Source: Schizochytrium sp. TIO01
Taxonomy: Eukaryota; Sar; Bigyra; Thraustochytrida; Thraustochytriidae
Assembly (NCBI GenBank): GCA_004764695.1
Contig: SMSO01000014.1
Coordinates: forward strand, 5,756,029-5,820,028
Reading direction: 5' to 3'
DNA: 64,000 nucleotides
The notes beneath the pieces were generated by a model that worked only from the letters and a program-made list of their open reading frames with translations, ran no database searches and was not told the origin of the DNA. The position numbers were made by a program, and so were the translations under genes. Below are positions 34,605 to 45,750 of the stretch, one piece after another (the stretch's first letter is position 1; every line of letters begins with the position of its first letter).

Positions 34605-37600
34605 CTAATTTTCATCATCTTCGAGCTCCTCACGGAGAGCCGTGAGATCCGAACGTTCCCCACGAATACGTCGAGTCTCACGGTCAGTAGCAGAGCGCAC
34701 ATAAGCATGCTTAAGTTCAAGTTCGTGCTGCTTGCGCAAAAGCTCGTCCTCCACGGCCTGGTCTGAGCGACGCTGCTCATCAAGAGCAAGAAGTTGATCC
34801 TGAAGTTCCTGCTCTTCTTTATCGAGCTGAAGACGGGTTTCCCGGATCTTGCGCTCGGCTTGAAGCTCAAAGTCACGAAGATTTTGCTCTTGCTGGAGCA
34901 TCTCTAAACGCATATCACGCTGCTGTGCGTCCCGGAGAGCCTTGCGCCTTTCATCGGCAAGAAGTTGCGCGCGCTCGGCGGCGACACCCTCTGTCCAAGA
35001 TTTGTACTGATCATTAATGCGAGACTTTGCTCTTTGCTCCTCTTCAGCCAGCAGGCGTTCTGCCTCTAGTTTCTTATCAAGATCCTGGTGGAAAGTCTGG
35101 GATACATCTTGCTTGAAAGTACGTACCTGTCGCTCTCGCTCAAGCGCGGCAATTTTAAGCTGTGACTCCATCTGCTGCACAGAAAATTTGCTCTCAAGTT
35201 GACGGCGTGCCAATGAGATCTCCTTGAGTCGTGCGTCTCTTGCACTTTGCTCTGATTTCAGCTCACGCTCGATCCGCATTTTCTCATCCTCAACTTTCCA
35301 AGCATGCTCTTTAAGACGCCAGTCAAGCTCACCTTGCTTGGTCATTCTTGCGCTAGAAAGTCGTACATCCTGCATCTCTTGCTCGAGCAATCGCTCAGCG
35401 TGAATCTTTTGCAGTTTAAGCGCTGCATCTGTCTCGAGTGCTTGGATACGCTCCTCTTCGCGATGCGCTTGCATCTCGAGCTCGCGCAGGCGCTCCTGGT
35501 GGTCTAACTCTGCCTGAGTACGCGCAGCCTCCGCCTGTCGGAGCTGCTGCTGCAAGGACAAGTTGTCCTTGGCCAAATCTTCCATCTTTTCAATGCGCTC
35601 GAGCCGCCGCAGACGAGTTGCACGATCGAGTTTTTCTTTTTCTTGCAGACGTTTTTCTTGCGCAGCGGTCTGCTCAGCGCGACGTTTGTCTTCCTGCTTA
35701 AGGAGCTGCTCTTGGAGTCGCTTATAGCTTTGTTCTTGCTCCTCAAGCTCAGCTGTCTTTTTCCGCAAATCTTCAACATAGTCTCTCCGCTCTGCCAACA
35801 AAGCTTCCTCAGCAGCGATGCGTTTTCGTTCCTGACTTTCGTAGTCCACAGTAAAGCGAGGATATGACTGAAATGCTGGATAAGTGTTTCCACAAGGCAG
35901 GATACGTGGGCCATCATCCCGTTGACGACCCTCCTGCTGCTTGTAAGCCTTTTCCTCAAAAGATTCCCAAAAACTGCGGTATTTAGTGCCACGACAGAGT
36001 GCCATTGTGGTCTTTATCCATCGGCGTGCGTCAATTGGATTTGGTCTTCGGAAAAAACCTTCCAAGTCATGCTTGCGACGAAGAGACAAAATACTATTAC
36101 GAAAGTAACGAAGATAGGATACCACCGCAGCCTCAAGGAACCATGATGGAGAGAAATCCTCACGAGAAAAGTCTTTGTGCACTTGCATTACAATGTGGTC
36201 CCAAAGGCGAAGCCAATCTCGCTTATCCAAGACCTCACTAAAGAGACTTCGAAGCATAGGCCAAGCATACTCTCCACTCGAGATCTCACGCTCCACGAGA
36301 TGTTCGAGCAGGCTTGGGTCTACAATTTCGAGAAGCTTCTCGACTCTCGCCAGCACGAAGACTGGCATGTGAGGAAAACTCTCGAACCAGTGTCCGCAAC
36401 AACGGAAGAGAATCAGCATGACAGTTTCAAAGGCTGCTAATTCATCGTATTCATACAAGCGTACAAAGGGGTAGGCCATGGCGGGAAGGTAAGATGTTTC
36501 CTCGAAAACAGGACACCAATGCGCAAATGCAAAGAGCACCCTTTCAAGACGACTGAAAACTTTGCGGCTCTTAACAGGGAACCGCTCATACAGAGAATTT
36601 GCCCACGCCGGATGAGGGCCCTGGCGAGTCAAATTGGCGTATGCATCAGCGTTCTCGGGTAGGCGCAAAAGAAACCTCCAAACAAGGGTTCGATATTTCT
36701 CAGGAAACTCGCCAAAGTGCTCGAGGGTACGCTGCAGCTGCTGTGCATTGAGTGACTTGTCTTGCTTATTCAGGTTTCGTGCAAGACGAACCAGCGGTGG
36801 GGTGCGGGGCTCTTGTCCATAACCGCTGGTGGTGTCATCGACAACGAGTTTTTCGGCACGTCGTACAGTTTGTGCAGGAATTACACCGCGTGTGTCCATC
36901 ACAAAGGGGCGACGCGTATTCCGAGTTGAGGTGAACTTGTCTGCTGCGTCCAGGTCATGCAGAGTGAGCTCACCTTTGCTAGTACATATGGCCACAATGG
37001 ATCCACTGACATCAAAGGAAACCGCAACATCTGTGGCAATGTGCATGACTGACCGCGCATCACCGCGCCCCAGGACCTGCAAGACGCGCACAACGCCATC
37101 ATCGCCGAGCACAAGTACTTTAAAGTCATCCTCTACAAATTTGATCTGCACCACCGCTGTGACTTGGCTCGGAAGCTCTATTACCCGAATCAACGCCTGA
37201 GTCCTCAACTCCCACACAAAAAGTTTACCCGGCGCTCCTCCAACAACATACTTTGAGTCCGGCGATACTGCAATGCACGACAGCGCCGCCTCCTCTTGAG
37301 TCTGCAGCCTCACCAGGAGCTCAAACTCGTGAGCTCCCCATCCTAGCACCGACCCGTTTCTGAATGCTACCAACACAAGGTCTCCTCTTCCCGTGAACAC
37401 CACTTGCACTACGCCAAGGCCTCCGCCGCCTAAGCTCTTAACGCGCCGCCAGTTCTCCGTCTCCCACAAAATTACACGCTCCGCTGAAGCCGTCGCCGCC
37501 AGAGATCCACTCGGATGGTATGCCACACTGCATACAGTAGACGAGTGGCCTCGTAGCTCTGCACTATCCTGCGTGGCCCCTTCGCCGTCATCATACTCCG

Positions 37601-37955
37601 AAATGGGAATTCGCAGCGCCCCGTTCGCTGCTTGGAGTCCAACAAGAATTTCACGCGGGTTGGCTCCAGGAGCGATAGCAATCACGTCGGGGCGCGGCGC
37701 GAGAGAGGAGAGACGACGAAAGGCACCGGAGAGTGCGTGTATAGCGAATAGGTCCCCACGGTGGGTGGCAGCAATGACTAGGGCGCCGCGACGTGCGATT
37801 GAGTTCGCGATGAAGCGACCGCGGTCGCCGGCGTTGACCACAGCAAAGCGGCCGCCATCGCGCAGGCCTGAAGGACGACGCGAGAAGAGCAAGCCGGAAC
37901 GCGAACCACCTACTGAAGTGGACACTTCCGAACTGGTGCCCGTGCTCGACACCAT
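34605..37955 (-). CDS. TBC1D31: TBC1D31-like WD40-TBC-coiled-coil protein (centriolar/ciliary)
   Basis: An 1116-residue single-exon ORF from ATG 37955, close to human TBC1D31/WDR67 (about 1,066). Order: WD40-type beta repeats (about residues 20-360; for example a VAYHPSGSLAATASAERVILWE blade), a Rab-GAP/TBC domain (about 400-640; opens FPEKYRTLVWRFLL and contains YPFVRLYEYDELAAFE and RDWLRLWDH), then about 400 residues of continuous Glu/Gln/Arg-rich coiled coil. In animals the protein sits at centriolar satellites and basal bodies and supports cilium formation. I see no clear IxxDxxR arginine-finger motif, consistent with a scaffold rather than an active GAP. Its presence suggests the organism builds cilia or flagella. 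Confidence 0.85.
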   Translation of the reverse strand: MVSSTGTSSEVSTSVGGSRSGLLFSRRPSGLRDGGRFAVVNAGDRGRFIANSIARRGALVIAATHRGDLFAIHALSGAFRRLSSLAPRPDVIAIAPGANPREILVGLQAANGALRIPISEYDDGEGATQDSAELRGHSSTVCSVAYHPSGSLAATASAERVILWETENWRRVKSLGGGGLGVVQVVFTGRGDLVLVAFRNGSVLGWGAHEFELLVRLQTQEEAALSCIAVSPDSKYVVGGAPGKLFVWELRTQALIRVIELPSQVTAVVQIKFVEDDFKVLVLGDDGVVRVLQVLGRGDARSVMHIATDVAVSFDVSGSIVAICTSKGELTLHDLDAADKFTSTRNTRRPFVMDTRGVIPAQTVRRAEKLVVDDTTSGYGQEPRTPPLVRLARNLNKQDKSLNAQQLQRTLEHFGEFPEKYRTLVWRFLLRLPENADAYANLTRQGPHPAWANSLYERFPVKSRKVFSRLERVLFAFAHWCPVFEETSYLPAMAYPFVRLYEYDELAAFETVMLILFRCCGHWFESFPHMPVFVLARVEKLLEIVDPSLLEHLVEREISSGEYAWPMLRSLFSEVLDKRDWLRLWDHIVMQVHKDFSREDFSPSWFLEAAVVSYLRYFRNSILSLRRKHDLEGFFRRPNPIDARRWIKTTMALCRGTKYRSFWESFEEKAYKQQEGRQRDDGPRILPCGNTYPAFQSYPRFTVDYESQERKRIAAEEALLAERRDYVEDLRKKTAELEEQEQSYKRLQEQLLKQEDKRRAEQTAAQEKRLQEKEKLDRATRLRRLERIEKMEDLAKDNLSLQQQLRQAEAARTQAELDHQERLRELEMQAHREEERIQALETDAALKLQKIHAERLLEQEMQDVRLSSARMTKQGELDWRLKEHAWKVEDEKMRIERELKSEQSARDARLKEISLARRQLESKFSVQQMESQLKIAALERERQVRTFKQDVSQTFHQDLDKKLEAERLLAEEEQRAKSRINDQYKSWTEGVAAERAQLLADERRKALRDAQQRDMRLEMLQQEQNLRDFELQAERKIRETRLQLDKEEQELQDQLLALDEQRRSDQAVEDELLRKQHELELKHAYVRSATDRETRRIRGERSDLTALREELEDDEN

Positions 37956-39166
37956 CCTCGCTCACAGCGCGCACGCAACCTTCTCCAGCTCGGTTGCGAT
38001 CGCAGTCTGGAGCGCGATTTGCCTTCGTGACGGTTTGCAAAATTCAAAAACGCGATGATAAAACAAACAAAAAGAAAAAAATAACTAACCAATAGCCTAG
38101 CACTCCCCAGTTACTAGCTGCGCAACGCATTTTGGGGGATCACAGAGGAACTCGTAAGGATTTAGTAAGAGTAGTGGGCTTGGAAAAAAATGAAAGGGAT
38201 CGAAGGCTTTTGCTTTATAGGTATAAGATCACGGAGTTCCGAAGGACAGCAGATTATAGGAATGCTGTACTTAAGAAGATCCATGTTACGATGCTGAGGG
38301 CTGGGGTATACTCGGTGATCGCAATTAGAGGGGGCTGGGAGTTTGGAGAATTAAAGATTTTGTTTATTGAATATAATGCTGAAATGAGGCTTCAAGTTTT
38401 TTAATTCATGGGACTAGTTCTCAAGAACTAGGAGCGGATGGGCCAAGAAGAAGAACTATGCATTGGAGCAGAAGAGAGAATGTGAATTACATTTGCTCCA
38501 ATTCATGACATGTCTGCGCTGCTGAATCAAACTTCTGGGTCTAAACGTTGCTAAAGAAATGCAAGTCGCTTACGGAGTATTTTCTAGCCGTGAATTCATC
38601 AATGCAAGTAACGTTGCAAATGAAAACCTTACACCAATTATAATTAGCACCATAGATGTTGATAGAGACTCGCCACCTATTGAAATAATATACAGCTACT
38701 GCCTAAGCTTACCTAACCTTACCTAACCTGGCTCTCCTGTCTGTTGGTCTGACATTATACATTCATCCCTGCCTGTATCCAGACCCGAAACCCCCATAAC
38801 TCATATATCATTCTCTTTCTCTTTCTCCTGAGCTTCCCATCCTTGTCAGACTACCTCTGCACGCTTCACGGCACAAGCTACTCTGCAATACCACCTATGA
38901 GTCGTGCCCTTCTTTGTAAATGCTTTGATGCAAAATTAGATGCAAACCCTTCACAATACATCTAGATATTCAGTTTTCGTGTCTTCGTTGTGAGTGGCAA
39001 CATTAAAAGCCTTCAGTATTTAAGTTCATTGAATATGCGGTGGTTCCAAAGAAATGTGTATTTGTCTTAAAAAACAATTGATGCTCAACTTTCATCTTTA
39101 CAAATTATCAAAACAAAAAATAGAATTTCTTTGGTGTAAACAGTGTTCATCACCGATAGAACTGGG

Positions 39167-39197
39167 TGTATATCTCTTTGCTCAAAAGAGATATACA
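39167..39197. repeat. 13-bp perfect hairpin
   Basis: Arms TGTATATCTCTTT (39167-39179) and AAAGAGATATACA (39185-39197) are perfectly complementary around a 5-nt loop. It is isolated in noncoding sequence. No T-run or flanking gene end explains it as an ordinary terminator. Confidence 0.75.
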
Positions 39198-42100
39198 TTT
39201 GCCTGTTGAAACACCTGTCGGATGCAACTAATCAACGGCGGATAGAAGGAGGATGAGGTGCGTCATTGTCTTCTTTGACTTGTACTGAACTACCGTTTGA
39301 CTTCCGGAGCATTTTTTTGCTTTTTATATTGAATGCGGCAAACTAGAGCACACTGTACATAGGCACTACACCTACAACAGCCCTCAGAAGGCGATGACGA
39401 GCCTGGATTTCTCGGCCTTCTTTTTTATCGGTGATGATGCATCAGAGTATATAAACCGAGTTCTTTTATGTTCTCTTCTTTTTCATGTTAATACAAAGTC
39501 ACTGCACCATTTTTATCAATGTTTGATCTGATACACAGCTATCAAGCATTGATTTTGGCTTTGCCTGAATGATCTATCTGTTTTAAGAAAATAAAATATT
39601 GGGCATGCTGCCTGGAGACTCATTATCCTTCTTTCCTATCGATGGGAACCTTTTTCAAGCTTCGACGTCGCGTCTATTCAGCATCACAGCGACGAAGCAT
39701 TCGAAGTCGTTTCTGAGAATATACTCATCATACATCCGACTTCGAAAAGACCTCTACTACGTCAAACAGAACTCTTCCACTCTCAGAAGGTCCATCTTGT
39801 AGGTACCATGTAGTAGCTACCTACTATCATATGCCGCTAATATTGGTCACCATCGAGGAGATACTGAAGCTGCACTTTTCCAGCATGAGTTGTTCTTTAG
39901 AATACAATATGTCAAGAGCTATTGCTCAAGAAGGCCGTGCAGCGCGTTGCGTCACCAATGTTGCCTACATCCCCAGCATAAAGCTCTTTATACAGCTGGG
40001 AGAAGTCAGATTTAGGTGGCGCTCTGTTCCTACTTTATCTATCGCTTTAATCAAGAAGAGGCCAAAAGCGAAGGTGACGCGTACTTTGCTGGCATCGTAT
40101 CTCGGGTAGAGGTCGCGTCACCAAGGTCTTCTTCGGCGTACAATTCCAAGTCGTTGATGGTAGATGAGGAGAAAGCGCCTGGCTGTCGTGCTGTAGGAAA
40201 TACCAAGCTTGAGGAAGACGCGAGGGACTGGGATGGAGCTAGACGGCACAAGAACCAAGGAAATGGCCAGCGAAATCGTTCAAACTGTTGAGGTTTTTGT
40301 TTCACTTTGTACAATTTCTCTCTTTGAGACAAATAGATTCTCGCTGACGTGCACTAGGATATCACTATTGTATACACTAAAACCTAGAGCGGTGACATAC
40401 GTAGCTTCTTCCAAATCGACCCAAAAGAAACGCCGTGAGAACAAGGTTCCTCAAAGTCGCTGCAGCATTCATACTGGTAGTATACAGGTTCGTTTCTTTT
40501 ACTGGTGAACTTCTATTTGACGGCCATGGGATGTGTGCAGAGAAAGAGCTCTGCCTCTTTTTCTTTACATTTTTTAAAAATGATGAATCACTGCCAAGAT
40601 CTACGAGACTTTTTTGTTTTAAATCTCTTCTTTTACATTTTCTACAGAATAAAGTTGTCATAGGCTGTCAGCAGCAAATTCTTCGACAACCAAAGTTTAT
40701 TGAGCTTTTAAGGAAGTAACACCTTCTGCCTGGCTCAACTTTCCTAGAAATGCATGCAACGATCAAAACGTTAGTAGGTAGGTATATATATTGTTTTAAG
40801 TGGTGTGTTTTTTTACATTTTTATTTTTTATCATTCCGCAATTCGTACGAAATACAAATGATGTTCATCATTGAGGCAAGATGACTCGTCAACTTGTAGT
40901 CTATGTTTGTTTGCCTATTTTGGCTGCCTCAAGCTTTTTAGAATGTATGGCGATGTCTCTCTAAACGCATTGTGGAGAATTGATCTTTGATACTGAAAAA
41001 AACTAAAACTAAAACTAAAACTAAGGTATAAAAAGTTTTTACTCCAAGTAAGAGGATAGGAATAGCCTCTGATGACTGGTGAGAGTGGAGTTTTATTCTC
41101 TTTATTTTATTTCCGTAGTCCTTTTACTCCAGCTCTCTACAGCTACAAGAAACCATTCAAATTTATCCTGGTACTAATCGTCCACCCACTTCCAGGAATT
41201 ACTTTCGACTGGAGCGGCGTAGAAACAGTGCACGTTTCATAGACTGTAGCCTTATCATCCAGCTAACATCGACATCACTTAGCCGTTCATTCCTATTGTC
41301 CCCTTAATGATGCAATCTAATAACCATGTAAGCCAACTCAAATCTATATTTCCTACTTTAAAATAGCAGTGCATGTTATTACCATTCCTCTCCTTCGTTA
41401 TCACTTTCTTATGCCACCTCTGACAGCACTTATTCTGATACCTACTACTTCGATATTTCTCAAGCCTCTCCTGTTAATGCAGGATGCTCGTCTCATTCAT
41501 TTTTTAAAGATATGGCTGGGGCAATCACAGAGGGTTGATGAGAGTCGTTACCGCCCAAAGTACATCATCAGTAGCATCTTTCGCTCCCTCGGCTCGCAGT
41601 CAACGTATCATATCGACCCGATGTTCCTCACAAACCGGACTGTATCGCTGAGTTTCCACGTAAGATGCAATCAGCTCAAGATTTTAAAAAGGCCAGAGCT
41701 CAACGCTCGAGCCTCAAAAGAACTTCACCTCTCAAACAAAGTCGTTCTGCTCGGAACTCGCATGTCCACAAAGGCTGCGCAACCCATTAAGCGTGAGCTC
41801 CACACATACCAGACTGCGTGTACCTCGGCTTTCTTTGCGATTGACCGCCTCTGATTCGACACTGGTCATTCATTCATTCATTCAATCACATCCATTGCTC
41901 AAGTAGCTGATTCTTCATCTGGCCGCCGCAGAATCAGGTTCCGAGCGTGGGTGTAGATAGACAAATGTCCCAGCAGAGCGTTTGAGGAATATCACCATAA
42001 GCCACCTTCGTCCACGGTCGCTTGGACGCAAAGCTTACTTCATTCCCGCAAGTACATTAGCTTTCTATAGAATTCCGAGGCCAAGCAAGACCCAAATATC

Positions 42101-42724
42101 ATGCAGGGTCACTGTGAACTCCTAAAAGTACATGGCAAATGTCGAGAAAAGAAGAAGTAGTCTCAGCTGGCAAAGGCGTCAGCGATCTCGTTATTCTGCA
42201 CAACCGCAGATCAGAGTGTGTCTGATTGAGTGTTCGATCGATTTGCAAGTGCCAGAGGACTCTACGTTGAGAATGAATACAAGAGATATTGCTTTGGGGC
42301 CTGGCTGGGTCAGCGAGAACTCGGCTTTCTCTCACTTTCTATCTCATTCCTGGGACATGAGAAAAAGAACTGCTTTTGTTTGTTCTGTTTGTTTTATGGG
42401 AAGAAAACTTCCTTCTCTTCTTTCTATTGAATTTTGTGAAACTTGCAGTTTGCTTGCTTCAGACTGCAGTTTTATCTTTATGCCGTTGCGTCAGCCTCGC
42501 GTATTGCGTTGTCCTGCACAGTGCATTTTGATGGGAAACGTGAGGGCGGCTCCGAGACATCCCGAGCCTCTGCAGAGACTCCTTGAAAATTGCTGATTGT
42601 TTCTGGAGTTGCTTTTTGCATTCAGAAGTGCGGGGTTTTCTTTTTCGATTTCCTTTTCTATTTCTTTTCTTCTTTTATGCTTGTCTAGTATAATATTACC
42701 ATCGCTAGTGGCTGTTGTTTGTTT

Positions 42725-42754
42725 GTTCGTTCGTTCGTTCGTTCGTTCGTTCGT
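42725..42754. repeat. TTCG microsatellite
   Basis: About seven copies of TTCG, noncoding. Confidence 0.85.
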
Positions 42755-42983
42755 TGGTTCGTCCTCCACAGAGTCGAGCTTTCAAAGACATCTACAAAGT
42801 CCGAGGTTTTTACAAACAAAATTGTTGCATACTGAGGCTGCAAGGTGATTGCCCAAGTGCCTATGTGCTCTTTGAAAACTGTCTAGCTCCAACCCAGGAA
42901 TAGCAATCCTCAGCTTTTTGGCTTTGAATCTGTTTATGGCCATACACTGAGAACAATTTAGTTTTCTTCGGCTTTTCTTTAGC

Positions 42984-42986
42984 TTT

Positions 42987-43030
<44 letters not shown>
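42984..43030. repeat. TTTC microsatellite
   Basis: About eleven copies of TTTC, noncoding; lies about 540 bp upstream of the LRR gene start. Confidence 0.9.
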
Positions 43031-43573
43031 TTTAATCGCTTATAATAAAAAAAACTTTTACTCACCTCGCAAACCTGCACTTGGTTGGTTAGTTTCAAGC
43101 TGAAAAGCTCGTGTTTGGCCTTCTTCAGCTTGCCCTTCGCAAACTAGCTCACAGCCAGCCTCAATGACGGAGCGGCGATGTTCCCCAAACAGAGACGGGA
43201 ACAGGGCTGTCATTCGAAAGGACGTTCACCTCTTACAATCGTTCAGTGTTTACGGTTTACCTTTTATTTCTTATTAAGGTTACTACAAAACCAAACAAAA
43301 TGTTTATATTTCAAAGAATTCCCGTTGCCAGCACGCACTGCAGCAAACTTTTCGTCAAACCCCAATCAAATTGCAAATCATAGGGTTCACTGCGGCTTCT
43401 GCGGCAGCGTGCAGGTGGCAATAACGCAGCAGCAGCCATACTCGACGGCCAAACACTGAGCGCAGCCTGTCTGGGTGCTTCGCGTCTTCAAAGGCCTTTG
43501 CCGGAATCGACGGGAAGCTGGCGCAGGGCTCAGGAACCGCCAAAAGAGGTACTCTTGCTGCCAGACAGACAAC

Positions 43574-45398
43574 ATGGCCACTACGAGCAGAGGTCGCGAC
43601 AGCTTGAGCGATGCTCTCAAGCGAATGCGGGAGGGCTCGAAGGAGATTGAGTAAGTTACTAGTGGCTGACACCATGGCTTCTACGCTGGACTGGCGCCAT
43701 GCGTACAAAAGAATGAAGAACCTAAGACTCACAGTGCAAGCACCTACGCCCAACGCCTTTATGCAATTTTGCTTTATTTGATGGGTTGCGTATAACATGG
43801 CACCTACGTTGCCGGGGTTTCGTCATACACAAAAGGCTTACAAACAACCGACTCTGTAACCAGGAAGTCGAAGAACTTGCACGCGATCTCATTAATAATT
43901 CTGCTGTGGAGGTCTTACGGTACGTAGATATGAGAACTACAATCCAAAAGCAAAAACACCGCCAACTGACATATGCATTGTTTTGATATCCGTAAGACAG
44001 TCTTCGAAGCTTTCGTATTGGGCCACAGGGTGCTAAAGCCCTTGCCAACGCTCTCGAGAAGAACACATCTCTACGCGAGCTCTAGTAAGTCACTAAAATT
44101 GGAATGTCAAAGTAGCAAGCCCTCAAACTCACATGGGATTCACTCAACTCAACAACAGCTTTTCTCACAATAAAATTGGAGCGGAAGGCGCCAAAGTTTT
44201 GGCAGCAGCGATTTCGAAGAACCAGACACTTGAAACTCTTGCGTAAGTTAAAATCGGCTATCTATTTTACGCCCTTGACGTTAGATGTGAGGGAGTCAAC
44301 TAACAAGTGTAACATGTCATTTTGGGTTGATACATAGACTTGAAAGTGACGACATTCGTGTAGAAGGTGCCAAAGCAATGGCACGTGCCCTCGTGCATAA
44401 TAAGACACTGAAGAACCTTTAGTACGTGCGTTTATCTCCGGGATTGAGAAGAAATAACACTGGAATGTCTAACTAACTCATTCCTGCTCAATGGCTTTTT
44501 GTTTGGTCCTCTTTCCGCTCTGAAAAACTACGGTATATTTATGCATGATCATAGCATTGGTGGAAACGTAATTGGTGATAAGGGTGCAATTGCTATGGCC
44601 AAGGCTCTCCTCAAGAACACGACAATTCAAGAATTACAGTAAGTCAGAATAAGTATGAACAACAAAATGCTTTACGAATCAGAAAGCTGCTTACAGAGAC
44701 TCTAACAATATGCTACTATTTATTTTTTTAAATTTCTTTCAGCATTGGCGGAAATCAAATTGGCGATGTTGGTGCAATGGCCATTGCTAAAGCGCTCGAA
44801 GTCAATCAGACTCTTTTGGAGCTCAAGTAAGTTTTGTTGGTCTAGTGCTTGGTCGAGCGAGGTTCCTAACGTATTTCTCTCCATCAACAGATTGTACAAC
44901 TGTAAAGTAGGTTTGTGCGGAATTCAAGCTCTCAACAACGCACTTGGTAAAAACCAGTCTCTTACAGATCTTTAGTAAGTTTTGTTAATGGCATACGCTG
45001 CGCTCTTGGTCTTGCAGGTCACTCACGTGAGTCTCCACAACTTTTTCTGTTTCTTTCTTTTAAATAGTCTTGGGACTTTCTTGGAAAGATACTACCTGAA
45101 ACAACTTGGCATGAATAGGAAGCTAGCAACGCTCAAGAAACAGATTGCGGAATCAGAGCAAGCTATTGTTGAGCTTGACTTCGCCATCGAAGTATCCGAG
45201 CAACATGGCATGATGATGAAATGCAAACGGTCTCACCCGCATGACAATCAAGATGAGAAAGGGAATCAAGAAGTATTCTACAAAGAACTTGCCATCCGCG
45301 ACCTTGAGAATAAACTCGTTGATGCTCGTATCGAGATGGAGCGTCGCGCTAGTGTGGTCCCATGGTTAGGTGATTTCATTGTACGCACTTCTGCCTGA
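43574..45398 (+). CDS. Ribonuclease-inhibitor-type LRR protein in nine exons
   Basis: Spliced gene of 331 residues. Exons: 43574-43650, 43836-43919, 44001-44084, 44159-44242, 44338-44421, 44555-44638, 44743-44826, 44891-44974 and 45068-45398. Introns (64-185 nt) begin GTAAGT, GTACGT or GTACGTG and end AG, all in phase 2. Exons 2-8 are each exactly 84 nt and encode one 28-residue RI-type LRR (pattern L-x-x-N-x-I-G-x-x-G-A-x-A-h-A-x-A-L-x-x-N-x-T-L-x-x-L). Exon 1 gives a 25-residue N-terminus; exon 9 gives a coiled-coil C-terminus of about 109 residues ending in TGA. RI-type LRRs form horseshoe interaction surfaces; the partner is unknown. It is the only clearly intron-rich gene here. The splice model is mine from sequence: every junction keeps frame. 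Confidence 0.85.
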
Positions 45399-45750
45399 TC
45401 GTATTCCAGTATATTGCGTTGACAGGCTTTCAAAGTAAAAAGGGGCGACCTGGAAGCACGTGAAACCTTTGGTATCAGACTTAGTGATAGAACGGGTTCA
45501 AAAAAAATTAAACTCCTTAGTTTAGTTTCATACACATAGAGACATTGTAATCAAGTTTAAAACAATTCACAATCATATCCACCAACAACGTCAACTCTTG
45601 CCAGCAGTCTACACGGCATCGTCCCTTGAATGCATTCTTCTTCACAACATATGATGAAGGGAGTACGCACAGTGCTGTGAGTTATATTGGAAGAGAACTG
45701 AAGAGACAGAACGAGCATAAATGATAGAAAATCCCCTTCATTACCTTCTC
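45399..45750. other. Convergent spacer between LRR gene and SDR gene
   Basis: About 350 bp between the end of the LRR gene (plus) and the end of the SDR gene (minus), presumably both 3' UTRs. No other element is seen. Confidence 0.5.

Larger units (their letters stand above)
37956..43573. other. 5.6-kb gene-poor region
   Basis: It starts with the promoter side of the TBC1D31-like gene and ends with the 5' region of the LRR gene. No frame is convincing. The longest (41369-41854, 161 codons) has an unconvincing Leu/Ile-rich start, and an overlapping Lys/Arg-rich frame near 41590-41790 has no start. Features present: a 13-bp hairpin at 39167-39197, AAAACT repeats (40998-41022), CATT repeats (41867-41885), TTCG repeats (42725-42754) and TTTC repeats (42984-43030). 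Confidence 0.45.

Noticed and set aside
38132-38404. 90-codon plus ORF after the TBC1D31-like gene
   Set aside because: It begins at TTG, its first ATG comes late, and no protein family is recognised.
40998-41022. AAAACT tandem copies as internal telomere-like repeat
   Set aside because: Only about four copies, a unit unlike common telomere repeats, and no chromosome-end context.
41369-41854. 161-codon plus ORF in the second desert
   Set aside because: Two overlapping frames look equally coding, neither has a good start or known motif, and no splice model was convincing.
43355-43798. 147-codon minus ORF over the start of the LRR gene
   Set aside because: It is antisense to LRR exon 1 and its 5' region, has no motif, and the plus-strand splice model is strong.
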